Notes: a model not told the origin generated them from the sequence alone. 64,000 nt of DNA from Ktedonobacteria bacterium (GCA_027459785.1 DAIDGU010000016.1:62001-126000); one strand, 5' to 3'; positions 35,805 to 45,008 are shown, counted from the stretch's first letter. Numbers and translations: made by a program.

Positions 35805-36233
35805 CTAGCGTTGTCGATCTCCTTCCAGGAACGCACGCACTTCGTCTCCCGCTGGGGCGTGAAAGTAGTCGATGGCGCGGATCTGCTGATAGCGTCGCAC
35901 CATCTCCGCCTGATCCACAGCCGGCTGCTGGAATGTGCTGATCAGGGCCAGATAGCCCATCTCGGCCTGCTCGGTAAATTGGTGGATGAGGTCGGCGTCT
36001 TGGGCGGGTGTATGCCCTGCGGCGTGCCATACCGATGCTTCACCGTGGCCCTCCTGAATCTCCGTCATCAGCCATTGCATATGCGCGATGGTGGCGGGCG
36101 TGGCGGGAAGAACCCAGGCGGCATCATGCAAACGGAGCGCGCCGAGCTTCTTGAGTTTGCGCCAGGCGGCTACCCGTGGGGCGGTAGGTTCGCGGGGCAT
36201 CGTGTAGATCAACAGCACCCACGCCTGTCCCAT
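35805..36233 (-). CDS. ChrB-like N-terminal domain protein
   Basis: A 142-residue protein resembling the N-terminal domain of ChrB (AWVLLIYTMPREPTAPRVAA, then KLKKLGALRLHDAAWVLPAT), a domain also found alone and related to PaaX-type regulators. In chromate systems ChrB works with ChrA, but no ChrA is present. As first gene of a six-gene set it may act as its regulator. The C-terminal part is helical and polar with no known motif. Confidence 0.75.
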   Translation of the reverse strand: MGQAWVLLIYTMPREPTAPRVAAWRKLKKLGALRLHDAAWVLPATPATIAHMQWLMTEIQEGHGEASVWHAAGHTPAQDADLIHQFTEQAEMGYLALISTFQQPAVDQAEMVRRYQQIRAIDYFHAPAGDEVRAFLEGDRQR

Positions 36234-36460
36234 GCCGCGCCTCCTCTACAGACGTAACCACGGTTACAGTATAGCAGGAGCGCCTGTTGGTATGCAAGAT
36301 CGCGCTTGGCGCGCTGGATGCGCGCACAACTGACACGAGCGGGCCACTATCGGGTAGTCATGCCTGGCCGTCGCCCCTTGAATATCCACCATAGGATTAA
36401 AGAAAGACCTGTTCACCCGCGACAGGATTTGTCGTTCATCCTGGTAAAGGATTTGGCCTC

Positions 36461-37567
36461 ATGACCACCAGCGCCCCAGTGTTGCCGAATGTCCACAAGA
36501 TCGCCGTGCTACGCGCGAACGGCCTGGGCGATCTGATCTTCACGCTGCCGGCGCTTGCGGCGCTGCGCGCGGCGTATCCCGCCGCTGAGATCGTGCTGCT
36601 GGGCAAGGGCTGGCACCGTGATTTCTTCGCCGGGCGGCCCGGTCCCATCGACCGCGTCGTCGTCATCCCGCCCTATGGCGGCGTGGGCGCGCTGGAAGCG
36701 GTGGGTGATGATTCGCCGGCACTGTCGGCCTTCTTCGCGGCGATGCGCGCTGAGCATTTCGATCTGGCACTGCAATTCCACGGCGGAGGGCGGCACTCGA
36801 ATCCTTTCGTGCGCCGGCTGGGCGCGCGTGTGACCGCCGGCCTGCGCACGCCGGACGCCGCGCCCCTCGACCATACGATCCCCTACATCTATTATCAATC
36901 CGAGATCATGCGCTATTTGGAAGTGGTGGGCCTGGTGGGGGCCGCGCCTGTCACCCTGGAGCCGCGCCTCATGTTGACGGAGGCCGACCAGGCTGAGGCC
37001 GCGCAGGTGTATCCCGTGAGCGCGCCGCCGTTGGTGGTGCTGCATCCCGGCGCGTCGGATCCGCGCCGCTGGTGGCCGGCCAGCCGCTTCGCGGCGGTAG
37101 CAGCGGCCCTTGCCGCCGGTGGCCAGCCCGTCGCCGTCATCGGCGCGGCGGAGGAGCGCGCCCTGGCGGATGCCGTGCTCGCTGCCAGCGATGCGCCCAT
37201 CCTCGATCTGTGTGGCAAACTCACGCTCGGCGGTCTGGCGGCGCTGCTGGCGCGCAGCCGGCTCATCATCGCCAACGATTCGGGGCCGCTGCACCTGGCG
37301 GCAGCGGTCGGCACACCGACGGTCGGCATCTTCTGGTGCGGCAACCTCATCACCGCCGGCCCTCCCACGCGCGCCCGCCAGCGCCCGCAGATCGCCTGGC
37401 GACTGACCTGTCCGGTCTGCGGCGCGCACTTCATCCACGACGCCCCCTGCGCGCACCACGCCTCCGTGGTAGACGACGTAGCCACGGCCGACGTGCTGGC
37501 CGCCGCCCGCGAGTTGCTCCTTTACCAAACAGATAAACCCGCAGAGCCAAGTACCCGCAAAGGTTAA
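36461..37567 (+). CDS. Family 9 glycosyltransferase (heptosyltransferase-like) D
   Basis: A 368-residue GT9 protein on the opposite strand to the others. Landmarks: KIAVLRANGLGDLIFTLPAL, VVLHPGASDPRRWWPASRFA, NDSGPLHLAAAVGTPTVGIF, and a C-terminal Cys/His set (CPVCGAHFIHDAPCAHH). AAAGGA lies about 10 bases before the ATG. It belongs with the heptose enzymes by type but is separated from them by the ABC exporter set. Confidence 0.9.
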   Translation: MTTSAPVLPNVHKIAVLRANGLGDLIFTLPALAALRAAYPAAEIVLLGKGWHRDFFAGRPGPIDRVVVIPPYGGVGALEAVGDDSPALSAFFAAMRAEHFDLALQFHGGGRHSNPFVRRLGARVTAGLRTPDAAPLDHTIPYIYYQSEIMRYLEVVGLVGAAPVTLEPRLMLTEADQAEAAQVYPVSAPPLVVLHPGASDPRRWWPASRFAAVAAALAAGGQPVAVIGAAEERALADAVLAASDAPILDLCGKLTLGGLAALLARSRLIIANDSGPLHLAAAVGTPTVGIFWCGNLITAGPPTRARQRPQIAWRLTCPVCGAHFIHDAPCAHHASVVDDVATADVLAAARELLLYQTDKPAEPSTRKG

Positions 37568-38103
37568 AGCAAGTCGCACAAGCAGTGATCCATCTCACCG
37601 AGTCCTAGTCCACGACGGCGGACAACGTGGCGGCACGCCCCTAGGCGCGCAAATGGTTTCAATCAATACCGCCCGCCGTCCCCGCCGTCCCCGCCGTCCC
37701 CCGCCACCCGCGCATAGCGACAGGCGCTCGCATGGTCAATGGCAGTGTTCGGGTACAGATGGTGGTCAGCGGGGCCGGACAGACAGGAATGTCTGTCCTC
37801 CGTGGTGAGGGAGAATGGCGGTCCGCCAGGGAAGCGAGACCGACAGGCATGTCTGTCCTCCGTGGTGAGGGAGAATGGTGGTCCGCCGGTTCCCTTACGG
37901 ATCACCTGAATAGAGTATAAGGCCGGCATGACGGGCGGTATTGTTTCAAAAAACCTCAGCGAAACCAAGAGCCTAACTGTACCTCTGGCATCGAAAGTGT
38001 GGCACAACCTTTTAACATTCACTTAACAGAGAGATTTGTTCAAAACATCCTACGCATCATGCTGATGGGATGGCGACAATTCATGGGGAGGGTAGCAGGA
38101 ATC
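37568..38103. other. 536-bp gene-free stretch with repeats
   Basis: It holds a short 9-base tandem (CCCGCCGTC-type, about 37671-37705), a composite hairpin element (37741-37922) and the upstream region of the small gene at 38104. The PAL-3-like phrase GTGGCGGCACGCCCC at about 37629 also occurs near 26764. An in-frame extension of the next gene to 37999 is possible but weak. Confidence 0.6.
37741..37922 (+). repeat. Composite hairpin element, copy 2 (expanded)
   Basis: Left module GTTCGGGTACAGATGGTGGT, PAL-1 at 37777-37798, a second PAL-1 variant at 37838-37858, and right module CTTACGGATCACCTGAATAG. A 60-base unit (GTGGTGAGGGAGAATGG at 37802 and 37862) is duplicated, so the inside grew by one hairpin. 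Confidence 0.75.
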
Positions 38104-38466
38104 ATGGCAGCAGAAGATTTTCTGGAACCAGAGGTCGCGGCGGCGGCGGCGGTGACGGCAGTGATCGCCTCACCCAAAGTGCGGCAAGTTTTGCGACGCG
38201 GCGCGGTGCTGGGCCTTGCGGGCATTCTGGCGGCGAGCGATGCGGTGACGACGTTGGTCAAGGGCGTGGGGCGCGGCGCGCAGCAAGCGACACAGGCTAT
38301 CGGCGAACCGGGCCAGCCCGTCATGGCCTCGCACGAGATGCATGGCAACGAGGCCGCTGAGCATAAAGCGGGTGGCAAGCATACGACTCATCACGAGAAG
38401 CAGACGCCGGTGGCTGACCAGAGCGCGACGCCGCTGGATGAACCGCAAGGAGGGACGCCCGAATGA
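38104..38466 (+). CDS. Small protein upstream of the P-type ATPase (1)
   Basis: A 120-residue protein. The first 70 residues are Ala-rich and mildly hydrophobic (EVAAAAAVTAVIASPKVRQV; LRRGAVLGLAGILAASDAVT), the rest is His/Lys/Glu-rich and probably disordered. No known family. It overlaps the next gene by ATGA, and that gene ends 25 bases before the ATPase, so the three form an operon. It may be a membrane-associated accessory to the transporter. Start at 38104 is preferred over 37999 because a ribosome site (GGGGAGGG) precedes it. Confidence 0.55.
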   Translation: MAAEDFLEPEVAAAAAVTAVIASPKVRQVLRRGAVLGLAGILAASDAVTTLVKGVGRGAQQATQAIGEPGQPVMASHEMHGNEAAEHKAGGKHTTHHEKQTPVADQSATPLDEPQGGTPE

Positions 38467-38846
38467 GCGAAGCCCAAACCCCACCGCCGGAGGCGCCGCC
38501 GCCGCTGGTCACGCGCGCCGAAGAATTGCTGGACCGGCTGGGCCAGCGGTTCACCGAGACGCGCAAGCGCGTGAGCGCAAGCCTGGAACAGCAGGCGCAG
38601 GCCGCGCAGCAACAGAGTGGCGACGGCGCGGCCCCCGCCGCCCGTGCGGAAGAGATCATCGACCGCGTCGGCCACCGTATCGGCTTTTTCGGCGTGCTGG
38701 CCGGCCATCAACTGCGCAAGTTTGCCGCACGGGTGCGCGAGGAAGCGGAAGATATGCTGGCTGAGGCGCAGACCGCGCGCCAGCATCCCGCCGCGCCCAC
38801 TGGCGAACCCAACCCAGCCGCGCACCCACCCACCGAACCCCAATAA
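38463..38846 (+). CDS. Small protein upstream of the P-type ATPase (2)
   Basis: A 127-residue, mostly helical protein with two similar halves: TRAEELLDRLGQRF (about 17-30) and ARAEEIIDRVGHRI (about 60-73), which suggests a short internal duplication and possible coiled coil. The C-terminus is Pro/Thr/Ala rich. No membrane segment or known family. Coupled by ATGA to the gene before and 25 bases from the ATPase start. Confidence 0.6.
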   Translation: MSEAQTPPPEAPPPLVTRAEELLDRLGQRFTETRKRVSASLEQQAQAAQQQSGDGAAPAARAEEIIDRVGHRIGFFGVLAGHQLRKFAARVREEAEDMLAEAQTARQHPAAPTGEPNPAAHPPTEPQ

Positions 38847-38871
38847 GCGAACTCTCTGTAAGGACACCACC

Positions 38872-41800
38872 ATGACAGCGGCGGTCGCCGAAGCGCCCTA
38901 CATCCTCCATGAGTTGCCAGGGCGGATGCGCGTGCATCTGCCCGATTGGACGCGCGCCGAGGAGCGCGCGCTCGATCACCACCTGCGCCGACTCGCCGGC
39001 GTGCGCGGCGTGCAACTGAACGCCGTCACCGGCAATCTGCTTCTGCGCTACGATCCAGCGCAGACCAGCGCGCCGGAGTTGCTGGGCCAGGTGCGGGCGC
39101 TGGCCGCCGGCCAGATCAGCGGCATGGCGATCCCGCACGAGGAGGCGCATCTTCGCCCGGCGGTGGTGCATGAGCGGCACGGGCATACGCGGCGGGCGCG
39201 CATCGCCGTCCCCGGCATCGACCGCGATCCCCAGTTGGCGCGGCACGTGGTCGAGCATCTGGCGCGTCAGCCTGGCGTGCAGCGGGCGGTCGCCAACCCC
39301 ATCACCGGGCGCGTGCTGGTCGAATTCACCGCCCATGAGGCCGACGTGGATGACCTGATCGCCCAGGTGATGAACATGGAACTGCCCGACCTGCCGGAAG
39401 AGGATGAACCCGCGCACCCGCTCGATCCCGCGCCGGTGGTGCAGAGCGCGGCGCGCACGGTAGGCGCGACGGTGGGGCTGGGATTGGTCGCGCTCACGCG
39501 CGTCACCGGCAATCGCAACATCTTCAGCAGCGCGGAGGCGGCGGGGCAGGTGGCCGGCATCCTGGGCATCTTGCGCGGACTGCCCTTCATCCGCAACGGC
39601 TCGCGCCAACTGCTGGGGCGCAACACGGCGGACCTGCTCTTCACGCTGCCGAACATCGTCGCGCTGGTACTCTCTGATAGCCCGCTGGGTCTGGCGCTCA
39701 CCGGCCTGGAATCCGTGCGGCTGCTGACGGAGGTACTCGCGCGCCAGCGCACCTGGCGGCAATATGAGGCGCGGCTGGGTGGGATGGCCCACGTGCAGCC
39801 CGGCGCGGAGATCCGCATTGAATCCGGCGAGCGCGTGCCATTGGAGGCCGAAGTGGTGGCTGGCACCGGCACGGCGACACGGCGCAACGGCCAGCCGCAG
39901 CCCGTCACGCCCGGCGGCACGATCCCCGCCGGCGCGAAGGTCTATGGTGGCCCCTTTGTCGTGCGGTTGAAGGAGGGCCAGGCGTTCACCGTCAGCGAGC
40001 GCCCCGCGCCCCTCATGCCAACGCTCTATGATCGCTATGTGCGCACGCTCGCGCCCGCCTCGCTGCTCTACGCCCTCGCCACGGGCCTGCTCACACGCTC
40101 GTGGAGTCGCGCCTTCACGGCGCTGCTGTTGGTCAATCCACGTACCGCCGTCATCGGGATGGAAGCAGCGAACCTGGACGCGAACGCGCGCGTGCTGCGC
40201 GGGGGCGTCACCATCGTCGGCACCCGCCCAGAGCGCACGATCCGCGTGCCAGATCTCCTGCTGTTCGACGGGCCGCGCCTGTTTACCGACGGCTACGAGG
40301 TGCGCAGCGTCGTCCCCTTGCGTGAGGGCATCGAGACGGCGGATCTCGCCGCCCGTGCCGCCGCCGTCGCCGCCGCTGCCGGCTCACCCTGGGGCGGGGC
40401 TTTCCGTGCCAGCACGAACGACAACGCTACGGATGGGGCGTTTGACGGCCAGACGGCAGGTGCCGTCATCGGCGGCGAACGGTATACCCTCGGCCCCGTC
40501 GCGCGGCCAGAGGAGATTCCGCCTGCCATCCGCTTGCAGCAACACGGTAATCTGTTCCTGGCGCTAGCCAATGGGCGCGGCGAGCAACTGGGTATCGTGA
40601 TCGTGCGCCCGCGTCTGGCCCACGGCGCGCTGGACCTCGCCGCGCAGTGCCGCCGTCTGGGCGTGACCGCCGCCGTCGTTGCCGAGGATGAGGCGCTGGC
40701 CGCCCGCGAGATCGCGCGCCGGATGGAGTTGCCCTTGATGCCCGGCGACACCATCGCCATCATTCGCGCCCACCAGCAACAGGGCAAGTTCGTTGCGCTG
40801 GTGGCCGATTCCGCGCATGCCGGTGCGGCCTTCGCCGCCTGCGACCTGGCAATCGGCGTGGTAGAACCGCGCCACATCCTGCCCGCCCGCGCCGACCTGC
40901 TCGTGCCGGATCTCCCCGCCGTCGGGGCGATCCTCGCTGCCGGCGCGCAACGCGACGCCGCCGTGCGCGACAGCGTGGGCCTTTCGGCGCTGGCGAACGC
41001 GCTGGGTGCAGCCTGGGGCGTGCGCGGGCAACCTGGCATCCTGGCGGCATCACGCATCGTTTATGGCACAGCCATCGCGGCCATCGCCGACGGCTGGGCG
41101 CGCTTGCGCGGCGGCGCACGGCGCGAGGCGGCGCTCGCCCACATCACCGATCCCCAGCCCGAACGATGGGGCCAGCGGAGCGTTGCCGAAACCTTGAGCG
41201 TGCTGAACACAAGCGCGACGGGTCTCACCAGCGGCGAAGCCGCGCGGCGGCGGGAGATCGCGGCACCGCCGCGCCAGCGCGGCCCCGTCCTACGGGCGCT
41301 GCTGGAGCAAGTGCGTTCGCCCCTCACGCTCCTGCTGGCGGGGGCGGCGGGTGTCTCGTTGCTGCTCGGCTCGGCGGCGAATGCCCTGCTCATCGGTGCG
41401 ACCGTGGCGGGCAACATGCTGGTTGGTGTGTGGCAGGAACAGCGCGTCAACGCCGCCACCGAGAGCCTGGCGCGCATGAATCGGTTCACCGCGCGCGTGG
41501 AGCACGATGGCCTCCTCGTCACGGTTCCCGCCGATCAGGTCGTCCCCGGCGACATTTTGGTCTTGGAGGCCGGCGACCGCATCCCCGCCGACGCGCGGCT
41601 GATCACCGCCAGCCATTTAGAGGTGGATGAGGCGGCGCTCACCGGTGAATCGTTGCCCGTCACGAAAGCGCCGGCGGCGGCACGCGACGCGGCGCGCGTG
41701 GTGCTCAACGGCAGCGATGTGACCACCGGCACGGGCCGCGCTGTGGCCTTCGCTGTCGGCCCAGGAACGCGCATGGGCGCGATCGCCGCCGCGCTGGCGG

Positions 41801-43725
41801 TCGAAAATGTGCGCGAAAACCCCTTGGACGCCCGACTGAGCCGTATGCTGCGCCTGGGACTGCCGTTGGCGGGTATCGCGGGGGCCATCGTCACGGGGAT
41901 GGGCGTTTTGCGCGGCGGCATGCTGCTGCCGCAACTCGTCATCGGCGCGACCATCGCCATCTCGGCCATCCCCGAAGGCTTGCCGGCGCTGGCACAGATG
42001 AGCCAGGTGGGCGTGGCCCAACGGCTGGCGCGGCGCGGCGCGCTCGTCCGCCGGCTCACTGCCGTGGAGGCGCTGGGGCGCGTGGATGTCGCCTGCACCG
42101 ACAAGACCGGCACGCTCACCGAGGGCAAGATCGCCCTTTCCACCGTCGCCGACACGACCCACGAAGCCACCTTAACGGATACTGAACCGTTGCCCGCCGA
42201 CCTGGCACGGATCGTCCTGACGGCAGCATGCGCCAGCCCCCACCCGGATGCCCCCGGCGCGAGCGCGCACCCGACCGATGTCGCCGTGCTACGCGGCGCG
42301 GAGCGCGCCGGCCTGAGCGCGCAGATCCGCGCGCCTCGCCAGATAGAATCACCCTTCGATCCTGTGCGCGGATTCCACAGCGCCTTGGTTGAGGGCCGGC
42401 TCTGCGTGAAGGGCGCGCCGGAAGTGCTGGCCCCGCGCTGCACGCACATCCGCACCAATGGTACGAGCGAGGCACTGGATGATGCCCGCCGTCGAGATCT
42501 ACTGGACCACGCGACACGCCTTTCGCAGCGGGGGCTGCGCGTGCTGTTGGTCGCCGAAGGGGCGGCGGATGGCACAGTCGAGCAGCCACATGATCTTACG
42601 GCGCTGGGCTACATCGGCCTGAGCGATCCCCTGCGCCCCTCCGCGCGACGGGCGGTAGAGATCTGCCACCAGGCGGGCATCCGCGTGGTCATGCTCACCG
42701 GCGATCACCCGGCCACGGCCCGCGCCATCGCATCCCAGGCCGGCTTATTACAAGCCGACGACGAGGTGATCACCGGCGCGGAGTTGGCCGAACTGCACAA
42801 CGGCGAATTGGACGCCCGCCTGGCGCACGTGACGGTCATCGCCCGTGCGACGCCGGTGGATAAGCTGCGCATCATCGAGAGCATGCAGCGTCGCCAGCAT
42901 GTCGTAGCGATGACGGGCGACGGCGTGAATGATGCGCCCGCGCTGCGCCTGGCAGATGTGGGCGTGGCGATGGGCCTGGGTGGCACCGAGGTCGCGCGCC
43001 AAACGGCGGATGTGGTGTTGATGGATGATAACTTCGCCACGCTGGTCGATGCGCTGGTGGAAGGTCGCAGCTTCTGGGGCAACATGCGCCGCGCGCTGGG
43101 CCTGCTCATCGGCGGCAACCTGGGGGAACTGGTGCCGATCGTCGGCGCGAGTCTGCTGGGTCTGGGGTCGCCCCTGACTGCAAGCCAGGTGCTGGGCGTG
43201 AACTTCGTGACGGATGTGCTGCCCGGCTTGGCGGTGGCGCTGCAACAGCCGGCACAGCGTAACCTGGCCGGCCTGGCGCGTGAGGGGGCCAGCGCGCTGG
43301 ATCGCCCGCTGCGCAACGACATCCTACGCCGCACCGGCACGACCGGCGGCACCACGCTGGCGGCGTACCTGGCGGCACTGGCGCTGGGCGGGCCGGCGCA
43401 AGCCTCCACCGTCGCCTTCAGCAGCATGATCGGCACGCAGCTCGCGCAAACGTTGGAAGCGAGCCGCACCGCCGACGGCATCAGCATCCCCATCGCCGCG
43501 TCGGTCGCCGGCTCCGCCAGTTTGCTCGTCGCCGCGCTGCTCGTGCCGCCGCTACGCACCTTCCTGCAACTGGTCATCCCCTCGCCGCTGAGCCTGGGCC
43601 TCATCGCGGGCGCGGTACTCGTTTCCACCACGCTCAACCGCGCCTTGGCCGGCCCGGCGACTCCACCGCCGCTGCCCAGCGCCACCACCCAGCCAGCGGA
43701 CGCAACCGCGCTGGCGCTGGCATAA
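38872..43725 (+). CDS. Large double P-type ATPase, CtpI-like
   Basis: A 1617-residue cation pump. N-terminus: two HMA-like domains (about 5-80 and 105-170). Then a degenerate ATPase half: FDGPRLFTDG (about 465-474) stands where FDKTGTLT should be, and ALVADSAHAGAA (about 643) where GDGxND should be. The second half is complete: LTGESLPVTK (about 923), AIPEGLPAL (Pro1034), CTDKTGTLTEG (Asp1077) and MTGDGVNDAPAL (about 1347). PEGLP marks a P2-type (Ca/Mg/Mn-like) rather than CPx heavy-metal pump, although the HMA-like ends point to metals. Length and layout match mycobacterial CtpI/CtpH. Start at 38872 follows AAGGA; two small coupled genes precede it. Confidence 0.93.
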   Translation: MTAAVAEAPYILHELPGRMRVHLPDWTRAEERALDHHLRRLAGVRGVQLNAVTGNLLLRYDPAQTSAPELLGQVRALAAGQISGMAIPHEEAHLRPAVVHERHGHTRRARIAVPGIDRDPQLARHVVEHLARQPGVQRAVANPITGRVLVEFTAHEADVDDLIAQVMNMELPDLPEEDEPAHPLDPAPVVQSAARTVGATVGLGLVALTRVTGNRNIFSSAEAAGQVAGILGILRGLPFIRNGSRQLLGRNTADLLFTLPNIVALVLSDSPLGLALTGLESVRLLTEVLARQRTWRQYEARLGGMAHVQPGAEIRIESGERVPLEAEVVAGTGTATRRNGQPQPVTPGGTIPAGAKVYGGPFVVRLKEGQAFTVSERPAPLMPTLYDRYVRTLAPASLLYALATGLLTRSWSRAFTALLLVNPRTAVIGMEAANLDANARVLRGGVTIVGTRPERTIRVPDLLLFDGPRLFTDGYEVRSVVPLREGIETADLAARAAAVAAAAGSPWGGAFRASTNDNATDGAFDGQTAGAVIGGERYTLGPVARPEEIPPAIRLQQHGNLFLALANGRGEQLGIVIVRPRLAHGALDLAAQCRRLGVTAAVVAEDEALAAREIARRMELPLMPGDTIAIIRAHQQQGKFVALVADSAHAGAAFAACDLAIGVVEPRHILPARADLLVPDLPAVGAILAAGAQRDAAVRDSVGLSALANALGAAWGVRGQPGILAASRIVYGTAIAAIADGWARLRGGARREAALAHITDPQPERWGQRSVAETLSVLNTSATGLTSGEAARRREIAAPPRQRGPVLRALLEQVRSPLTLLLAGAAGVSLLLGSAANALLIGATVAGNMLVGVWQEQRVNAATESLARMNRFTARVEHDGLLVTVPADQVVPGDILVLEAGDRIPADARLITASHLEVDEAALTGESLPVTKAPAAARDAARVVLNGSDVTTGTGRAVAFAVGPGTRMGAIAAALAVENVRENPLDARLSRMLRLGLPLAGIAGAIVTGMGVLRGGMLLPQLVIGATIAISAIPEGLPALAQMSQVGVAQRLARRGALVRRLTAVEALGRVDVACTDKTGTLTEGKIALSTVADTTHEATLTDTEPLPADLARIVLTAACASPHPDAPGASAHPTDVAVLRGAERAGLSAQIRAPRQIESPFDPVRGFHSALVEGRLCVKGAPEVLAPRCTHIRTNGTSEALDDARRRDLLDHATRLSQRGLRVLLVAEGAADGTVEQPHDLTALGYIGLSDPLRPSARRAVEICHQAGIRVVMLTGDHPATARAIASQAGLLQADDEVITGAELAELHNGELDARLAHVTVIARATPVDKLRIIESMQRRQHVVAMTGDGVNDAPALRLADVGVAMGLGGTEVARQTADVVLMDDNFATLVDALVEGRSFWGNMRRALGLLIGGNLGELVPIVGASLLGLGSPLTASQVLGVNFVTDVLPGLAVALQQPAQRNLAGLAREGASALDRPLRNDILRRTGTTGGTTLAAYLAALALGGPAQASTVAFSSMIGTQLAQTLEASRTADGISIPIAASVAGSASLLVAALLVPPLRTFLQLVIPSPLSLGLIAGAVLVSTTLNRALAGPATPPPLPSATTQPADATALALA

Positions 43726-43873
43726 AGGAACGGATGGGCGCAACGGACGATCAGCCAAGCAGTACGTGCGCGTGGCGGGTGGCAACCGACAGGCGGCCAA
43801 GAATAACGGGAACGGCCCGTGGGGCCGCCCGGCGGGATAGGTCAGCCCAGAAGCACATGCGCGCGTGGCGGGG

Positions 43874-44148
43874 CCGCCCGGCGGGTAAACCCGCGTGGCT
43901 TCGATCACGAAGGCTCCCTGCGGAGCCTGGGACGGGGCGGATCGCGTGGGGCGAGGGATCGATGGATTGGCACACCGGCATGGATGAGCGCGTCTGCGCG
44001 CTCGTCATTGCGCCATCGGTGTGTCTCGTGATGCCCTCCCTGCCAGCCTTCGCCTGATGATCATGCTCCCCACGCGATCTTGCCGCGTCCCAGGTTGCGT
44101 AGGCAACCTTCGTGATCGAAGCCAAGCGGGTTTACCCGCCGGCTGGCT
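43874..44148. repeat. PAL-3 convergent-arm element, copy 3
   Basis: The left arm (43874-43953) has GCGGGTAAACCCGC, TTCGATCACGAA and AGGCTCCCTGCGGAGCCT; the right arm (44071-44148) has AGGTTGCGTAGGCAACCT, TTCGTGATCGAA and GCGGGTTTACCCGC. The core also folds on itself around GAGCGCG-TCTG-CGCGCTC (43986-44003). Confidence 0.82.
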
Positions 44149-44280
44149 CCGCCACGTGCTCATGTACTACTTGGTTGACCACCTCGCCGGCTGGCTCTGC
44201 CACGTGCTCATGTGCTACTTGGTTGACCACCTCGCCGGCTGGCTCTGCCACGCGCTCATGTGCTACTTGGGCCGCTCGCC
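44139..44280. repeat. 48-bp tandem repeat, three units
   Basis: Units start at 44139, 44187 and 44235 (CCGGCTGGCTCTGCCACGTG then CTCATGTGCTACTTGG). The third is shortened. The first overlaps the end of the PAL-3 right arm, as if that end were copied. The unit is a multiple of three. Confidence 0.88.
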
Positions 44281-44306
44281 TCGCCTCCGCTTGGCCAACC
44301 AGCCGC

Positions 44307-45008
44307 TCATGTTCCCGCACTGGCATACGCGATGGGATCGGTCGCGCCGGCTTCGGCGAAACCTTTGCGGCGCAGTAGGCAACTATCGCAGGTGCCGCAG
44401 GCGGCATCGCCACCCTCATAGCAACTCCACGTCAGTTCATAAGGAACGCCGAGCGCCAGGCCGCGCCGCACGATGTCGGCTTTGGTCAGGGTGATCAGCG
44501 GCGCGTGGATGTGCAATTGGCGTCCGTCCTGCGTACCGGCTTTCGTCGCCAGATTCGCGGTGTGGGCAAAGGCATCAATAAATGCTGGCCGGCAATCGGG
44601 GTATCCCGAATAATCGTAAAAATTAACGCCTAAGAAGATATGATCTGCGCCGACGACCTCGGCATACGCCGTGGCGAAGCTGAGGAAGATCAGGTTGCGG
44701 CCAGGGACGTAGGTGACGGGGATGTCGTGGCCCATGTCGTCCAGAGCGCGATCATGCGGCACAGGGATGTCGTCCGTGAGGGCGCTGCCACCGAAGGCAC
44801 GCAGATCGAAGCGTACCACCCGATGATCCACCGCCCCCAGGGCGCGGGCGACGGCGGCGGCGGCGTCTAATTCGCGGCGGTGGCGCTGCCCATAGTCGAA
44901 CGCCAGCATATACAGCGTGTAGCCCTCGCTGCGCGCGATGGCCGCGGTCGTCGAAGAGTCCAGCCCACCCGATAGGAGGATCACTGCTTTAGATTGTTCC
45001 GTCGTCAT
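44307..45008 (-). CDS. queC: 7-cyano-7-deazaguanine synthase
   Basis: A 233-residue PP-loop enzyme that converts CDG to preQ0 with ATP and ammonia in the queuosine pathway. Landmarks: [16 protein letters not shown] (PP-loop), [43 protein letters not shown], and the zinc Cys set in [20 protein letters not shown]. The start at 45008 gives normal family length with GAGG 7 bases upstream; an upstream extension contains PAL-1 DNA and is not used. No queD, queE or queF is in view. Confidence 0.96.
   Translation of the reverse strand: MTTEQSKAVILLSGGLDSSTTAAIARSEGYTLYMLAFDYGQRHRRELDAAAAVARALGAVDHRVVRFDLRAFGGSALTDDIPVPHDRALDDMGHDIPVTYVPGRNLIFLSFATAYAEVVGADHIFLGVNFYDYSGYPDCRPAFIDAFAHTANLATKAGTQDGRQLHIHAPLITLTKADIVRRGLALGVPYELTWSCYEGGDAACGTCDSCLLRRKGFAEAGATDPIAYASAGT

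Larger units (their letters stand above)
43726..44306. other. 581-bp gene-free stretch with PAL-3 and 48-bp tandem
   Basis: No supported gene. It contains a truncated PAL-3 phrase (about 43818-43838), a full PAL-3 element (43874-44148) and a 48-bp tandem array (44139-44280) that ends 27 bases before the queC stop. Open frames across it are made of repeat units. Confidence 0.7.

Noticed and set aside
42705..43688. Minus-strand frames within the P-type ATPase gene
   Set aside because: The plus strand encodes GDGVNDAPAL and a membrane domain there; the minus translation is Ser/Arg-rich noise.
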